Below are positions 6,088 through 6,891 of a DNA stretch of 6,891 bases, piece after piece (within the stretch, counting starts at the first letter, position 1; the number at the start of each line of letters is the position of its first letter). Source of the stretch: an uncultured Blautia sp. (GTDB lineage: Bacteria; Bacillota; Clostridia; Lachnospirales; Lachnospiraceae). Made by a program: the position numbers and the translations under genes. The stretch lies in assembly GCA_945872375.1 (NCBI GenBank), contig CAMBYR010000118.1, positions 1 through 6,891 of the forward strand, in the 5' to 3' direction. The notes under the pieces were generated by a model. The model was not told where the DNA came from. It did not search any database and worked only from the letters and a program-made list of their open reading frames with translations.

Positions 6088-6891
6088 TTACCGGCTGGTC
6101 AGCTTTTTCATCAGGTTATCGTATCCCGATACTCTGCGGAGAAATTCCACAGCCAGACCAAGAACCAGCGAGATCAGAAGAATGATCACCGGAACCAGCC
6201 AGAATTCTCTGACTGCAAACACATTTTTTCCCAGATAAACCTGAACAAAAGAATGGAGCAGCCAGATATACATCGAATGTCTGCCGAAAAAAGCCAGAAT
6301 CTCTTTAAAAATCGGGATTCTGAAAAAGAACTCTTTAAAAAACAGAATATAAATAAACGGAATAAAAGCAAATTTATATTCCCAGACCAGCTTTATCGGA
6401 ATCTGCCCGGAGCCGAAATAACACAAAAACATCAGAATTGCCAGAGCCACGCCTTTTATAATATCCGATCCCACTCTGCTCTTTCCAATGGTAAATTTAT
6501 GAAATCCTGTAAAAAAATCACTGCGGCAGCATGCCATTCCCATTGTCATGATCAGGAGAAAGCTCCATGCAGAAGTGCTGCCCTGATATCCGGTGCCGAG
6601 AATTCTGGGAAGCAGGACCACAAGTGACATGCAGAGGAACGCACCAAAGCGCTCCATGATTTCGGCAAGCAGCGGGATAAGAAGAATGTAGATTAGCGCA
6701 GCGCTCATATACCACCACGCTCCATTAATGCTTTTCGTTCCCAGAAGATTGGAAATTCCCAGACAGTCTGCCAGAATTCCCAATACTTTTTCCCCGATGG
6801 TATCTCCCCATTTCGCAAACCGGAACCCGAAAAAGCATCCATAGATCAGATACGCTGCAGGTGCTGTAAACCAGAGCCCTGAGGCAGTGGA
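6088..6891 (-). CDS. Membrane acyltransferase 3 family protein, partial (N-terminus outside window)
   Basis: The frame stays open from the TAA at 6088-6090 to the right edge, giving 267 visible residues. A TTG at 6781-6783 could be read as a start. However, the residues before it (for example GLWFTAPAAYLIYGCFFGF) form a typical family membrane segment, so the true start is beyond the window. Membrane segments are seen near residues 5-23, 60-75, 85-96, 110-120, 147-160, 174-185 and 231-250. The GAWWYMSAALIYILLIPLL stretch (57-75) matches the family's mid-protein helix, and GRHSMYIWLLH (203-213) the late helix. These proteins O-acylate polysaccharides or other surface glycans at the membrane. 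It is paralogous to the fragment at 1-543. It is upstream of and co-directional with the Stealth gene, 59 bases away, suggesting it modifies the same product. The acyl group and acceptor are unknown. Confidence 0.85.
   Translation of the reverse strand, partial: STASGLWFTAPAAYLIYGCFFGFRFAKWGDTIGEKVLGILADCLGISNLLGTKSINGAWWYMSAALIYILLIPLLAEIMERFGAFLCMSLVVLLPRILGTGYQGSTSAWSFLLIMTMGMACCRSDFFTGFHKFTIGKSRVGSDIIKGVALAILMFLCYFGSGQIPIKLVWEYKFAFIPFIYILFFKEFFFRIPIFKEILAFFGRHSMYIWLLHSFVQVYLGKNVFAVREFWLVPVIILLISLVLGLAVEFLRRVSGYDNLMKKLTSR

Noticed and set aside
6781..6783. TTG as the start of the right-hand acyltransferase
   Set aside because: The frame continues open to the window edge, and the residues before this codon are a family-typical membrane segment, so the gene is truncated by the window, not started here.

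Overview
The window looks like part of a surface-glycopolymer (teichoic-acid-like or capsular) biosynthesis locus from a low-to-mid GC Gram-positive bacterium. A gut Clostridia or Lachnospiraceae member is my best guess. The reasons are strong AGGAGG-type ribosome binding sites, a consensus sigma-A promoter, the codon use, and a gene set (CDP-glycerol glycerophosphotransferases, glycerol-3-phosphate cytidylyltransferase, Stealth phosphotransferase, acyltransferase 3) common in such genomes. The taxonomic call is inference; nothing in the window proves it.

Layout, left to right. Positions 1-543 (+) are the C-terminal end of a membrane acyltransferase entering from outside the window. A convergent spacer (544-625) holds an 8-bp palindrome and a bidirectional terminator. 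Everything else is on the minus strand and is transcribed right to left. In transcription order the genes are: a second, paralogous membrane acyltransferase cut by the right edge (6891-6088); a full-length Stealth-family sugar-phosphate transferase (6028-5036); CDP-glycerol glycerophosphotransferase A with a TTG start (4943-3672); a TagD-like glycerol-3-phosphate cytidylyltransferase (3652-3236); CDP-glycerol glycerophosphotransferase B (3109-1823); and a GT4 glycosyltransferase (1807-626). No stretch over 300 bases lacks a gene.

Working model: the TagD-like enzyme makes CDP-glycerol. The two paralogous transferases use it to add or polymerise glycerol-phosphate units. The GT4 enzyme adds a sugar, the Stealth enzyme forms a sugar-phosphate linkage, and the acyltransferases acylate the product at the membrane. 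No initiating phosphosugar transferase, flippase, ABC exporter or ligase is visible, so the pathway must continue outside the window.

The most interesting regulatory point is at 3110-3235. A near-perfect sigma-A promoter (TTGACA, 17 bp, TATGAT) begins at the base after the tagD-like stop codon. It is followed, before the next gene, by a long AT-rich terminator-like hairpin. This could be a leader attenuator controlling transferase B and the glycosyltransferase separately from the upstream genes. A second hairpin, at 4997-5036, has a central stem that pairs fully only as minus-strand RNA and lies between the Stealth and transferase A genes.
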